64,000 nt of DNA from Halorubrum trapanicum (lineage in GTDB: Archaea; Halobacteriota; Halobacteria; Halobacteriales; Haloferacaceae): the NCBI RefSeq assembly GCF_002355655.1, contig NZ_AP017571.1, positions 1 through 64,000 of the forward strand, in the 5' to 3' direction. Made by a program: the position numbers and the translations under genes. Position 1 is the first letter of the stretch; each line of letters begins with the position of its first letter. The notes below the pieces were generated by a model. The model saw only the letters and a program-made list of their open reading frames with translations. It did not search any database and was not told the origin of the DNA. Positions 43,128-51,579 of the stretch are shown piece after piece.

Positions 43128-43325
43128 ATGACGACGACGATCATCGTGGAAGGCATGACGTGCGGTCACTGTGAGCAGACGGTCGAAGAGGCCCTCGAAG
43201 AGGTATCCGGCGTGACTGACGTGACCGTCGACAGGGAGAGCGAACAGGCGAGCGTCGATGGTGAGGCAAATGTCACAGCTCTCGTGGAGGCCGTCGAAGA
43301 CGCCGGGTACACCGCTTACGCCTGA
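43128..43325 (+). CDS. Copper chaperone (HMA domain), second copy
   Basis: This 65-residue HMA domain has MTCGHCEQT, nearly the same as the chaperone at 36440 (VEEALEEV, GVT and VEDAGY are shared). It lies 132 bp before the CopB-type ATPase and probably serves it. I start at the ATG at 43128. Confidence 0.87.
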   Translation: MTTTIIVEGMTCGHCEQTVEEALEEVSGVTDVTVDRESEQASVDGEANVTALVEAVEDAGYTAYA

Positions 43326-43457
43326 GAATCGCGCGGACCACTCCGAGACAACGGCCAACCGTTGTCTTTGAAGCTTCGCTACGCTGGTCCTGCTGTACAG
43401 TTTCAGTGGGGAAGATTCAGGGGGCCAGCGGATCCACCTCTACAGAGAATATGGGCT

Positions 43458-45740
43458 ATGGACGACCACAAAGATACAAATGAGAATCCCCCTGGAGGGG
43501 AACACCAGCAGGACGACAGCAGTCACCAGCACGAACACGGCGAGCAGGATGAATCGGACGCCGAGTCGGACGAGCAGCGGGTAGAACAGGAGCTACTGGA
43601 AGAAGAGGCACACCCTGCTGCGGAGAGTGAGACGGTGCTCGACGAGCAGCACGAGCACGCTGGACACGAGGGCGAAGGACACGACCACGGTTCCCATGAG
43701 GGCCACGGTGAGGGGCATGGCGGGATGCACGAGGGCCACGAGCAGATGTTCCGCCGGCGCTTCTTCGTCTCGACGCTCCTGTCGATCCCAGTCCTGCTAT
43801 ACAGCGAAATGCTGCAGGAGTGGCTCGGGTTCTCCGTCCCCGCGTTCCCGGGCAGCGAGTGGATCAACCCCGTCTTCGCGGTCATCGTCTTCGCGTACGG
43901 TGGGATGCCGTTCCTCCAGATGGCGGTGCCGGAGCTGAAAGACCGGTCGCCGGGGATGATGACGTTGATCTCGATGGCGATCACCGTCGCGTTCGTCTAC
44001 AGTCTCGCGAGCGTGGTCTTCCCGACGCAGTCTGCGTTTTTCTGGGAACTCGTCACGCTGATCGACATCATGCTGCTGGGCCACTGGGTCGAGATGCGGT
44101 CGGTCCGGCGGGCCTCCAGCGCGGTCGACGAACTGGCGAAACTGATGCCAGACACCGCCGAGCGTATTACCGACGACGGAGAAACCGAGGAGGTTCCCGT
44201 CAGGGAGCTCTCGGAAGGCGATCTCGTGCTCGTCCGGCCGGGCGCAAGTGTCCCTGCTGACGGCACCGTCGAGGAAGGTGATTCGGACGTCAACGAGTCG
44301 ATGATCACTGGCGAGTCCAAGCCCGTCTCGAAGGAGCCTGGCGACGAGGTCATCGGCGGCACCATCAACGGCGATGGTAGTCTCCGCGTCCGTGTTGGCG
44401 CGACGGGCGAGGAGACGACGCTGGCGGGCATCATGCGTCTCGTCGAGGAAGCCCAGCAGAGCAAGTCCAAGACGCAGGTACTGGCCGACCGGGCGGCAGG
44501 CTGGCTGTTCTACGTCGCGCTCGGGGCGGCAGTCGTGACGGCGATTGCGTGGACCGTCGCGGTCTCGTTCGACGCGACCGTCATCGAGCGAGTCGTGACG
44601 GTGCTCGTCATCGCCTGCCCACACGCCCTCGGACTCGCCATCCCGTTGGTCGTCGCGATCAACACGTCGCTCGCCGCTCGCAACGGGATGCTCGTTCGCG
44701 ACCGCATCGCGATGGAAGACGCACGGAATCTGGACGCGATCATCTTCGACAAGACAGGGACGCTTACCGAGGGCGAACACGGCGTCGTGGATATGGCGAC
44801 CGTCAACGGCGTCGACGAGGACGACGCGCTCGGGCTGGCGGCAGCCGTCGAGAGTGACTCCGAACACATGATCGCGCGAGCGATTCGCGAGGCCGCCGAC
44901 GAGCGAGACCTAACTACTCCCGACGCGACCGCCTTCGAGGCGATCAAAGGGCGAGGGGTTCGCGCAAACGTCGATGGAAACGAGGTGTACGTCGGTGGGC
45001 CGAACCTGTTGACCCAGCTCGATAGCGAGATCCCCGCCCATCTCCAGCGCTTCGCTGACGAGGCGGGACAGAACGCTCAAACGGTGGTGTATCTCGTTCG
45101 TGACAGTGAGTTGATCGCCGCGTTCGCGATGGCCGACGTAATCCGTGAAGAGAGTTTCCGCGTCGTCGACGCCCTCCACGATCTGGGAATCGAAGTGGCG
45201 ATGCTGACTGGCGACTCCCAGGACGTCGCCAACGCTGTCGCTGACGAACTGGGCATCGACACGGTGTTCGCCGAGGTCCTCCCCGAAGACAAAGACGAGA
45301 AAGTCCAGGAACTCCAAGACCAGGGGAAGCTCGTGGGGATGGTTGGTGACGGTGTAAACGATGCGCCGGCGCTGACGCGAGCCGACGTCGGGATCGCCAT
45401 CGAGAGCGGCACCGACGTCGCCGTCCAGTCGGCGGATGTCATTCTCGTGCAGAACAACCCGATGGATGTAGTGCGACTCGTGAAACTCAGTAAGGCGAGC
45501 TACCGGAAGATGCAGGAGAACATCGTGTGGGCCGCCGGATACAACGTCTTCGCACTTCCGCTTGCAGCAGGCGTCTTGGCACCGATCGGGATTCTGCTCT
45601 CCCCCGCTGTGGGTGCGCTCCTGATGTCGTTGAGCACGGTCATCGTCGCCATCAACGCACAGCTGCTCCGCCGCGTGGACCTGTCCATCCCCGAGCTTCC
45701 AAGCGGGACACCAGCGACTGACGCACAACCTGCAGACTGA
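43458..45740 (+). CDS. copB: CopB-type P1B-3 copper ATPase
   Basis: I start at the ATG at 43458 ([10 protein letters not shown]), giving 760 residues. The N terminus (1-100) is a His/Glu/Asp-rich tail ([20 protein letters not shown]) instead of an HMA domain. The membrane motif is CPH at 387-389 ([14 protein letters not shown]), the mark of the P1B-3 group that pumps Cu(II) and in part Cu(I) or Ag(I). [17 protein letters not shown] and [13 protein letters not shown] are present. With the CPC pump at 33 kb and the CPG pump at 15 kb, three different P1B classes occur in one window. Confidence 0.93.
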   Translation: MDDHKDTNENPPGGEHQQDDSSHQHEHGEQDESDAESDEQRVEQELLEEEAHPAAESETVLDEQHEHAGHEGEGHDHGSHEGHGEGHGGMHEGHEQMFRRRFFVSTLLSIPVLLYSEMLQEWLGFSVPAFPGSEWINPVFAVIVFAYGGMPFLQMAVPELKDRSPGMMTLISMAITVAFVYSLASVVFPTQSAFFWELVTLIDIMLLGHWVEMRSVRRASSAVDELAKLMPDTAERITDDGETEEVPVRELSEGDLVLVRPGASVPADGTVEEGDSDVNESMITGESKPVSKEPGDEVIGGTINGDGSLRVRVGATGEETTLAGIMRLVEEAQQSKSKTQVLADRAAGWLFYVALGAAVVTAIAWTVAVSFDATVIERVVTVLVIACPHALGLAIPLVVAINTSLAARNGMLVRDRIAMEDARNLDAIIFDKTGTLTEGEHGVVDMATVNGVDEDDALGLAAAVESDSEHMIARAIREAADERDLTTPDATAFEAIKGRGVRANVDGNEVYVGGPNLLTQLDSEIPAHLQRFADEAGQNAQTVVYLVRDSELIAAFAMADVIREESFRVVDALHDLGIEVAMLTGDSQDVANAVADELGIDTVFAEVLPEDKDEKVQELQDQGKLVGMVGDGVNDAPALTRADVGIAIESGTDVAVQSADVILVQNNPMDVVRLVKLSKASYRKMQENIVWAAGYNVFALPLAAGVLAPIGILLSPAVGALLMSLSTVIVAINAQLLRRVDLSIPELPSGTPATDAQPAD

Positions 45741-45955
45741 AACGCTCCCGATCGCTTCGGAGCTTCTTTCAATTGAATTCGGTTGCTGGACAGCAGATGG
45801 CGACCTGCGTAATTTCGGTGGGTATCGCAATGCGGTCACCGGTTCCACAGTTTTCCCGAAGGGTGTATAGTTCGGTATACACAAACGCTTCCTCTGATGG
45901 GCGACACTGCTGCGTCAGCACTAGGTTTATACCGTTAGACGGACTTTATTCCGAT
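45741..45955. other. Intergenic region after copB
   Basis: This stretch has no gene. It holds the inverted repeat at 45863-45882 and a TATA-like TTTATACC at about 45925-45932, 24-31 bp before the small gene at 45956. Confidence 0.5.
45863..45882. promoter_or_regulatory. Inverted repeat between copB and the small gene
   Basis: GTGTATA-GTTCGG-TATACAC is a perfect 7-bp inverted repeat with a 6-bp centre. It could be an operator for the 34-residue gene or a recombination site. The symmetry alone is seen. Confidence 0.42.
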
Positions 45956-46060
45956 ATGAGCCTCGAAGAGACGGTTGACTACCTCGCCGAGGAACTCGAC
46001 CTCGAGCGAAGTGAACACGTCCGTGAGGTTGGTCAGTCGGTCGCCGAGCTTCGCGACTGA
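45956..46060 (+). CDS. 34-residue acidic protein
   Basis: The ATG at 45956 opens a 34-codon acidic frame (MSLEETVDYLAEELDLERSE and a helical end). The TATA-like element 24-31 bp upstream supports a leaderless gene. Its TGA and the stop codon of the convergent Fic/Doc-like gene share the palindrome TGATCA (46058-46063), so the two genes meet without a gap. It resembles a small ribbon- or helix-type regulator or antitoxin, but this is a guess. Confidence 0.5.
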   Translation: MSLEETVDYLAEELDLERSEHVREVGQSVAELRD

Positions 46061-46735
46061 TCAAAACATTTCTCTGAAGTCTCGTTCGACCAGTCCGTTC
46101 TCCAGATACGTGATGAACTCTTGTTTCGTTGGTCCTTGACGGTCAAGTAGATCGTCCCGTCCTGCTCGTTCGAGAACTGCCTGCGCGAAGTCCGTACAGT
46201 GAGATTCGTGCTGCCCAGCATACTCTGTGAGGGCTTCTCGCCAGTGCATATCCAGCTCGAACTCGGCTAATCGGATTTGGATCCCGTCTTTCCGTTCGAC
46301 GAGGTCGACGTCCAGCTCTTCGAGTTGCTTGAAACGGAGGTTGTTCCGGCGGACCGTGATGAGCCGCTTGGAATCGACGATATAGGGATCGACCCACTCT
46401 CGCCAGGAATCGTCGTCGACGTGCGTTCGTGGCATCTCAAAATCTGGGTCCACACTCTCAATACAGAACTGCAGCATCGCGATGCCAGTTCGATGATTCG
46501 CATTCGGGAGGGAATGTCGGAGGATCAAATTCGACATCACTTCGCCGGCGACTTCAGGAACTGATGCTCCCCACGTGACGTGGTCGAGTGCCTGTTGTAT
46601 CTTCTGCGGTTCGAACTCCTTGTAGAGCCGGAACTCATCCGCGTCCCGAACATCGACAGCGGCCTCAAGCAATTCCACCAGTCGGAATGCGACAACTTGC
46701 CCAGCACGAGGGAGGTCACGAATACGGTCACTCAG
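46061..46735 (-). CDS. Fic/Doc-like protein
   Basis: The motif HSLPNANHRTG matches the Fic/Doc core HxFx(D/E)(G/A)NxR except for the third and fifth positions, so AMP- or phospho-transfer activity is plausible but not assured. The C-terminal half (about 100-205) is not recognised. The start is unusual: the frame is open back to a TGA that is the stop of the upstream gene, and the first codon after it (46733-46735) is CTG, giving 224 residues beginning SDRIRDLPRAGQVVAFRL. The nearest conventional start is a GTG at 46678, which would remove 19 residues that look like part of the domain. Confidence 0.65.
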   Translation of the reverse strand: MSDRIRDLPRAGQVVAFRLVELLEAAVDVRDADEFRLYKEFEPQKIQQALDHVTWGASVPEVAGEVMSNLILRHSLPNANHRTGIAMLQFCIESVDPDFEMPRTHVDDDSWREWVDPYIVDSKRLITVRRNNLRFKQLEELDVDLVERKDGIQIRLAEFELDMHWREALTEYAGQHESHCTDFAQAVLERAGRDDLLDRQGPTKQEFITYLENGLVERDFREMF

Positions 46736-46948
46736 TCACTCCCTGTCGAAGTCAATATCTTGGGCAGATTCGATCTCTGTATCGCCCTCATAGAGTACAT
46801 AGACCAATGTTTCAAACGGGTAACCAATCAGCTTGGTCGACTCGTCAGACTGCTCTCGTCGAGACCGGATATCTGCTAGTGATGCCGAGCTATATCTGAG
46901 TGAGAAATTTTCGGCTTGTGGATGATGATAGAAGACGAGCCGGTCCAT
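46736..46948 (-). CDS. Small upstream partner of the Fic/Doc-like gene
   Basis: This 70-residue acidic protein begins MDRLVFYHHPQAENF and has an alternating beta-like middle (KLIGYPFETLVYVLYEG). It lies in the same frame as, and directly against, the Fic/Doc-like gene; only the TGA separates them. The arrangement resembles antitoxin followed by toxin. No known antitoxin motif was recognised. Confidence 0.58.
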   Translation of the reverse strand: MDRLVFYHHPQAENFSLRYSSASLADIRSRREQSDESTKLIGYPFETLVYVLYEGDTEIESAQDIDFDRE

Positions 46949-47017
46949 TTCACTCTACCTTTGTGAGGAATCGGTAAAGCAGTCTTGCTTCTTCTACCCT
47001 AATCTACTGACTCGGCT

Positions 47018-47314
47018 CTACGATGTCGTGGCTGCTTGCTCATCCTCAAGATACTGGTCTTCCCACTCTCGTCGCGCCTCGATCTCCCGTAATCCACGTT
47101 TCGTGACCGTATACACGTTCGTCCGTTTGTCGAGTTCGCCTTTCTCTAGGAGCCCTTTGTCGACGAGGTCATCCAGATTTGGATAGAGCCGCCCATGATT
47201 GATCTCTTGTTCGTAGTAGTCGTCGAGTTCGTCCTTGACTGCGAGCCCGTGTGGCTCTTCGAGCCCCGTAATCACGTACAAGATATCTCGCTGGAATCCG
47301 GTTAAATCGTGCAT
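47018..47314 (-). CDS. PadR-family regulator
   Basis: This 98-residue protein has the PadR winged helix: LTGFQRDILYVITGLEEPHGLAVKDELDDYYEQEINHGRLYPNLDDLVDKGLLEKGELDKRTNVYTVTKRG. PadR-like regulators of this short type are common in haloarchaea. It is divergent from the mini-histone gene, with 136 bp between the start codons. Confidence 0.85.
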   Translation of the reverse strand: MHDLTGFQRDILYVITGLEEPHGLAVKDELDDYYEQEINHGRLYPNLDDLVDKGLLEKGELDKRTNVYTVTKRGLREIEARREWEDQYLEDEQAATTS

Positions 47315-47417
47315 CCGTCTGTTTCCCTACTTTTGACGGGGTGATTAAGTGCTCTCTGGTATCCTGAGTGCGTCTCGGCAGCACTATGGCCGAAATCCCG
47401 GCGAGAAACTTCGAACC

Positions 47418-47426
47418 TTTATATGG
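47418..47426 (+). promoter_or_regulatory. TATA element of the mini-histone gene
   Basis: CTTTATATG lies 25-33 bp before the ATG at 47451, the standard distance for a leaderless haloarchaeal mRNA. It supports the 47451 start over the longer frame from 47349. Confidence 0.6.
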
Positions 47427-47450
47427 TGGACAAGAGAATCCTGTGATGGA

Positions 47451-47618
47451 ATGTCTGACCTGATTGTCAAAGCAGCTGTGAAGGATGCACTGTCGGATCA
47501 CAACGTCTCGGCCGATTTCTACGACGCCCTCAACGAAGAGGCCGCCGAACTCCTCGACGACGCTGCCGAGCGTGCCGAAGCGAACGATCGGAAGACGGTC
47601 CAGCCCCGCGACCTGTAG
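47451..47618 (+). CDS. DUF1931-type mini-histone-fold protein
   Basis: This 55-residue protein is very close to the short histone-like proteins of haloarchaea (MSDLIVKAAVKDALSDHNVSADFYDALNEEAAELLDDAAERAEANDRKTVQPRDL in overview). A histone-fold helix is followed by the typical RKTVQPRDL end. Such proteins are thought to bind DNA or act in stress. The start is fixed by the TATA element. It precedes the exonuclease VII genes by 74 bp. Confidence 0.82.
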   Translation: MSDLIVKAAVKDALSDHNVSADFYDALNEEAAELLDDAAERAEANDRKTVQPRDL

Positions 47619-47692
47619 TCCGGGGTACCACAGTCGACCTCATCACTCGAACGTAGCTTTTTGAAGTTGCTCTTCAGTATTAGAAGACGCAC

Positions 47693-48745
47693 ATGGCGGA
47701 AGCACCGGATACTGAACGGCAGGCGGTCAACCCCGATTCGAGAGCGGTCCTCAGCGTTTCACAGCTGAACGACCGAATCGCGTCTGTCGTCGAGGAGACG
47801 CCTGCCCTCCACGGTGTCCGCTGTATCGGAGAAGTCACAGACCTCCACCAGAACAGTACGGCACTCTATTTCACGCTCACCGACGGTAACGCCGAGCTCC
47901 CCTGTATGCTCTGGGCGAACCGTTACCGCAACATGGACGTCGACCTCGGGGACGGGACCGAGGTCATCCTCGAAGGCGACATCGACTACTGGGTCGAAGG
48001 CGGGAAAATCGACCTCAAGCCGTGGGAGGTGATCGTCGTCGGCGACGGCGATCAAGCAGCTGCCGTCGAGCGACTGCGAAGCGAACTCGAAGAGCGTGGG
48101 TGGTTTGACGACGAGCAGAAACAGCGCCCGCCGGCGTTCCCAGAGCGGGTTGGGGTCGTAACCTCCCTCCGTGGCGATGCCCGCTATGACATCCAGAACG
48201 CGATCCACGAACAGGACCCTACCGTCGACATCCTGGTGAAGGACGCCACCGTCCAAGGGTCTGAGGCGCCCACGTCCATCGCGAACGGCCTCCACCATCT
48301 GGACCGCTCCGAGGAGGTCGACTCGATCATCGTCGGCCGTGGCGGCGGGAGTGATTCGAACCTCCAGGCGTTCAACACCGAGCGGGTCGCGGAAGCTATC
48401 TTCACCGCGAACACCCCGACCGTCACGGCGATCGGGCATACTGACGACCGGTTAATCGCCGATCAAGTCGCGGATGTGGCGACGATCACGCCGACGGCCG
48501 CTGGCGAGTATATCGTGAATTCCAGCGAGGAGTTCTTCGCGGGCGAGGTCAAGCCGTTGGCCCAGCAACTCGACGCCGCGTACGAAACCTTCCAGCAGGA
48601 GCACGAACACGAACAGGAACTCGCCGAAGCAGTCGACGAGGCGGCCGCATCCGAGGGGCTCCCGCCGGTCTACTACAAGGCCGCAATCGCTGTGCTGCTG
48701 TTGCTGTTGTTGGCCATCACTGGGCTTTGGTTGGGGGTGATCTAA
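47693..48745 (+). CDS. xseA: Exonuclease VII large subunit-like, membrane-anchored
   Basis: Exonuclease VII degrades single-stranded DNA. The 350-residue protein has an N-terminal OB fold (about 18-120, ALYFTLTDGNAELPCMLWANR) and an XseA catalytic region (about 128-290: FPERVGVVTSLRGDARYDIQ, IIVGRGGGSDSNLQAFNTE, TAIGHTDDRLIADQVADV). The long coiled-coil arm of bacterial XseA is much reduced. Instead there is a short Glu-rich helix and a C-terminal membrane helix (about 328-348). A membrane-anchored form is unusual. The small subunit gene follows in 2 bp. Confidence 0.87.
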   Translation: MAEAPDTERQAVNPDSRAVLSVSQLNDRIASVVEETPALHGVRCIGEVTDLHQNSTALYFTLTDGNAELPCMLWANRYRNMDVDLGDGTEVILEGDIDYWVEGGKIDLKPWEVIVVGDGDQAAAVERLRSELEERGWFDDEQKQRPPAFPERVGVVTSLRGDARYDIQNAIHEQDPTVDILVKDATVQGSEAPTSIANGLHHLDRSEEVDSIIVGRGGGSDSNLQAFNTERVAEAIFTANTPTVTAIGHTDDRLIADQVADVATITPTAAGEYIVNSSEEFFAGEVKPLAQQLDAAYETFQQEHEHEQELAEAVDEAAASEGLPPVYYKAAIAVLLLLLLAITGLWLGVI

Positions 48746-48747
48746 AC

Positions 48748-48930
48748 GTGGCAAACGACCAAGAGATCCACGACCGGCTGGCCCGTGTCGAAGAAATCAT
48801 TAAACAGCTCGATGCGGACGAGTGTGACCTCGATGAAGGAACAAGGCTCCACGAGGAAGGTCAGGAACTCTTGGCCGAGGTGCGAGAAATCCTCGACAAC
48901 GGGCGTGGAGAGGTCGTGGAACTCGAGTAG
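48748..48930 (+). CDS. xseB: Exonuclease VII small subunit
   Basis: Starting at a GTG (48748), the 60-residue protein is a helical hairpin: IHDRLARVEEIIKQLDADECDLDEGTRLHEEGQELLAEVREIL matches XseB. It begins 2 bp after the xseA stop and completes the enzyme. Confidence 0.85.
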   Translation: MANDQEIHDRLARVEEIIKQLDADECDLDEGTRLHEEGQELLAEVREILDNGRGEVVELE

Positions 48931-48945
48931 AGCGCGATTTCAGTC

Positions 48946-48986
48946 TTAACCAACAGTCAACGGAATCTAACCCCATTGTTGGTTAA
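48946..48986. promoter_or_regulatory. Long inverted repeat at the left end of the conjugation-like module
   Basis: TTAACCAACA (48946-48955) and TGTTGGTTAA (48977-48986) are perfect inverted arms with a 21-bp spacer, placed after xseB and 148 bp before the first module gene. The same arms with almost the same spacer recur at 63459-63500. The common spacing suggests two binding sites for one regulator or terminator-like hairpins at both ends of the module. Confidence 0.68.
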
Positions 48987-49133
48987 CGGTGCCTTTGCGA
49001 GGTGAACGAACTCTCCGGTTATAATTTACTTTAGATTTTTGCGCCAGTTGGTGGCCAGAAAGCATATACCGATCTTCTAGCTATCGCACCACCATGGACC
49101 GGGGCTCAACCGGTGCATACCCACCCCGCACAT
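48987..49133. other. Promoter region of the conjugation-like module
   Basis: This stretch has no gene. An AT-rich TTATAATTTA at about 49019-49028 may be a TATA element, though it lies far (about 105 bp) from the first start codon, leaving a long leader. Confidence 0.4.
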
Positions 49134-49382
49134 ATGATCACACGGGCAGTCACCATCGAAGACATCGATGATCTGTACCTGACGTGGAACAGCCATATCA
49201 ACGGTTCCGCCCTCTATCGCCGCGCCCTCCGAGATGAGATGGAGCTTCGCGACGTCGACCCCGACGAGCTTCGAGATCTCTTCGAACGGGCCCGCGAACA
49301 GGGCTACACGAAAGACGAGATCGTCGACGAGACCAACCGCTACGCTGATCTGAAAGCACTCGTCGACGACGCAGAGGAGTAA
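49134..49382 (+). CDS. Unknown 82-residue module protein
   Basis: I start at the ATG at 49134 (MITRAVTIEDIDDL). The 82-residue acidic protein is helical (YRRALRDEMELRDVDPDELRDLFERAREQGYTKDEIVDETNRY). No family was recognised. It lies 6 bp before the pilin-like gene and opens the module, so it may be a small regulator or accessory factor. Confidence 0.62.
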   Translation: MITRAVTIEDIDDLYLTWNSHINGSALYRRALRDEMELRDVDPDELRDLFERAREQGYTKDEIVDETNRYADLKALVDDAEE

Positions 49383-49388
49383 CCCGCT

Positions 49389-49811
49389 ATGTCACAGGAC
49401 AATACGCCCTCCGAGACGGCTTCGAATCGCCCCGACAGCCAGTCCACGGCATCGAGTAGGCTTCCCAGGCAAGCTGTGTTCATCGTCGTCGTCCTGAGCC
49501 TGTTCGCTGTGGAACCCGCCGCCGCACAGACGAACGCTGTCTGTAGCGCAGACAACCTTCCCAGCATGATCGAGGGCTTCTTCCAGCTTACCACGGCGCT
49601 GGGCATTGTCGGCCTCGCAGTCGTGTGGCAGGCTGACTCCCTTATCGAGATGTTCACGATTACGCCCGAGCAGAAGAAGGGCCTCAAGCGCCACAAACGG
49701 TCGGCGATGAAGTCCGCGGTCGTCCTCGTCGCCCTCGGGCCACTCTACACCGTCGCTGGGTCGATGATGAACCTCCCGCTGGCGCAGTGCGTCGACCTCG
49801 CCCCCTGGTAG
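49389..49811 (+). CDS. VirB2-like small membrane protein
   Basis: This 140-residue protein has a signal-like segment (about 28-47, ending AVEPAAAQT), then two membrane helices (about 62-80 and 106-124) with two cysteines placed at the outside (C52, C134). This is the layout of VirB2/TrbC-type pilin precursors. It stands at the start of the conjugation-like gene run. No strong sequence match to VirB2 is claimed; the call rests on topology and context. Confidence 0.6.
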   Translation: MSQDNTPSETASNRPDSQSTASSRLPRQAVFIVVVLSLFAVEPAAAQTNAVCSADNLPSMIEGFFQLTTALGIVGLAVVWQADSLIEMFTITPEQKKGLKRHKRSAMKSAVVLVALGPLYTVAGSMMNLPLAQCVDLAPW

Positions 49812-49839
49812 GTGACTACCACCCCCGTCGCGAGCCCCC

Positions 49840-51576
49840 ATGACACAACGAGAGCTCTCCGTGCTAATGGCCGCCCTGTTCGTGACGAGTTTAGTCACGG
49901 GTCTCGTCACTGCAAGCCCGCCACGGCCAGGCACGGAGGGGAATGGGCTCACTGAGAATGAATCAGCGACGCTGTGGTCTCGCGACGCGGACAACTACAT
50001 CACCCAGGAGGAGTACCAGCAGCGCTACGGCGAGAGCCGGACCGCGATGCACCAACTCGCAAACGGGACGGACATCACGTTCACGCGCCCGCCGGCGACA
50101 GCTGCAACGTGGACGCGAAACGATTTCGCTGATCTCGAACCCGGTGGGTCGGATACGTCTGTGCATCCGCGCCACGCGTCGCTCGAAGACGGGGTGTTCA
50201 TCGAGGACGCCCACGCCACGGTGTTCGCAGTGCAGCCGTCGACGCGAGGTCACTTGGAGTCGGGTGACACGCCGCTCTATATCGCGCCGAACGGCACGAT
50301 GCGGGGGTTCGTCGACTATCGCGTTCGCGTCCCGAACGGGAGCTCTTCGGGGAACACGACGATCGAGTGGTCGCTCGCGAGCAACGAGGTTGAGGAGGTT
50401 CGATTGCAGAAGGACGGCGAAACCATCGTCGAGCGCGACGGCTCGCACACGCCGGCCCTCGACTACCAGATCGAGGATGACTGGAGTGCAAACCTCACGC
50501 TTGAAGCCGAGATCAGCGTCCGGTTGAAGAAGACCACGCGAATCGACCGAGGCGACGAGACTGATGTCGAGGTCACGTACCGAACCGAATCGCTCAACGT
50601 CTCGGATTCGATCGCCGTCGAGATCTACGACCTCTCGGCGTACCCCTACTACGCCGAGTATCCCAATGGTGACGCCGGTGTGGCCATTTTCCAGTCCAGA
50701 CCGTGGCAGGGGTACACGCTGACGGAGAATGGAAGCGCACGAGTGCGTGGCGTCTGGCGGTTCTACACCGCTCGGAACACCAACTGGGATACACTCGTCA
50801 GGTCGAACCGAACCGACAGCGCCACCGTCGAGTCGGATGCGATTCCGGTCTATATTCACGCGTACCCGTCGCGAATCGGCCCGCGTGCTGAACCAGTTCG
50901 CGATGGCCCAGAGATTATCGACACCTGGGGCACTGACCGACCGTCTCCGGACGGAACGCTCGGTGAGAACATCAACATCGACATCGTCAACCAGTCGTAC
51001 ACGACGACGTACGGTGTTGCGGTTCGCGCGGAGAACGTCGACCGCGACGCGCTCCAGGTGGCGGGGATCGTACGGGGCGTGAACGCCTCGATTGTGGCAC
51101 CTGACGCTAGCTCAGAGCGGCAGCTCCGGCGCAGTAATCTGACGGTTGAGGTGCTCCAGCAGAACGAAAGTCAGGCCACACTCCGCATCGAACTCCGAGA
51201 CAACGAGACCGGCGCACCGATCGTGCTCAGCGATCCCGACCGACGATATCCAATTGGCGGGAACACTCGCAACGGCTACATCACCATCGCGGAGCAACGC
51301 GTCGAGACCAACGCCTCCGGGGTGGCGATTGTGACGATCGACGAGCCGGGTATCTACACGGCACGGTACCATCCGGGTTCGTGGCTCGGGCACAACCCCG
51401 CATATGTGAGTGCGACGGCTACTGCTCGCTGGCATCCGCTCGGCACCATCGACGGTTGGTTCGCATTTATTTTCGAGGTCGGCTGGCAGCTCATCCCGTT
51501 TCTTGTGATGTTCTACGCAGGCAAGCGGCTCCTCCGAATGCTCGGTCCAGAAGACATCTTCCAACGGAACCCATAG
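49840..51576 (+). CDS. Large surface protein with C-terminal anchor
   Basis: This 578-residue protein has a signal peptide (about 1-25), a long Asn/Thr/Ser-rich beta-type outer region (26-535) with many N-glycosylation sites (for example NGTD and NGSSSGNTT), and one membrane helix near the end (WFAFIFEVGWQLIPFLVMFYAGKRLL). Basic residues after it mark the cytosolic side. It may form the outer part of the transfer machine or mediate mating-cell contact. No known family was recognised. Confidence 0.72.
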   Translation: MTQRELSVLMAALFVTSLVTGLVTASPPRPGTEGNGLTENESATLWSRDADNYITQEEYQQRYGESRTAMHQLANGTDITFTRPPATAATWTRNDFADLEPGGSDTSVHPRHASLEDGVFIEDAHATVFAVQPSTRGHLESGDTPLYIAPNGTMRGFVDYRVRVPNGSSSGNTTIEWSLASNEVEEVRLQKDGETIVERDGSHTPALDYQIEDDWSANLTLEAEISVRLKKTTRIDRGDETDVEVTYRTESLNVSDSIAVEIYDLSAYPYYAEYPNGDAGVAIFQSRPWQGYTLTENGSARVRGVWRFYTARNTNWDTLVRSNRTDSATVESDAIPVYIHAYPSRIGPRAEPVRDGPEIIDTWGTDRPSPDGTLGENINIDIVNQSYTTTYGVAVRAENVDRDALQVAGIVRGVNASIVAPDASSERQLRRSNLTVEVLQQNESQATLRIELRDNETGAPIVLSDPDRRYPIGGNTRNGYITIAEQRVETNASGVAIVTIDEPGIYTARYHPGSWLGHNPAYVSATATARWHPLGTIDGWFAFIFEVGWQLIPFLVMFYAGKRLLRMLGPEDIFQRNP

Positions 51577-51579
51577 TCC

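Noticed and set aside
43797-44867. A 356-codon minus-strand frame inside copB
   Set aside because: It is a shadow of the CopB coding sequence with no recognisable domain.
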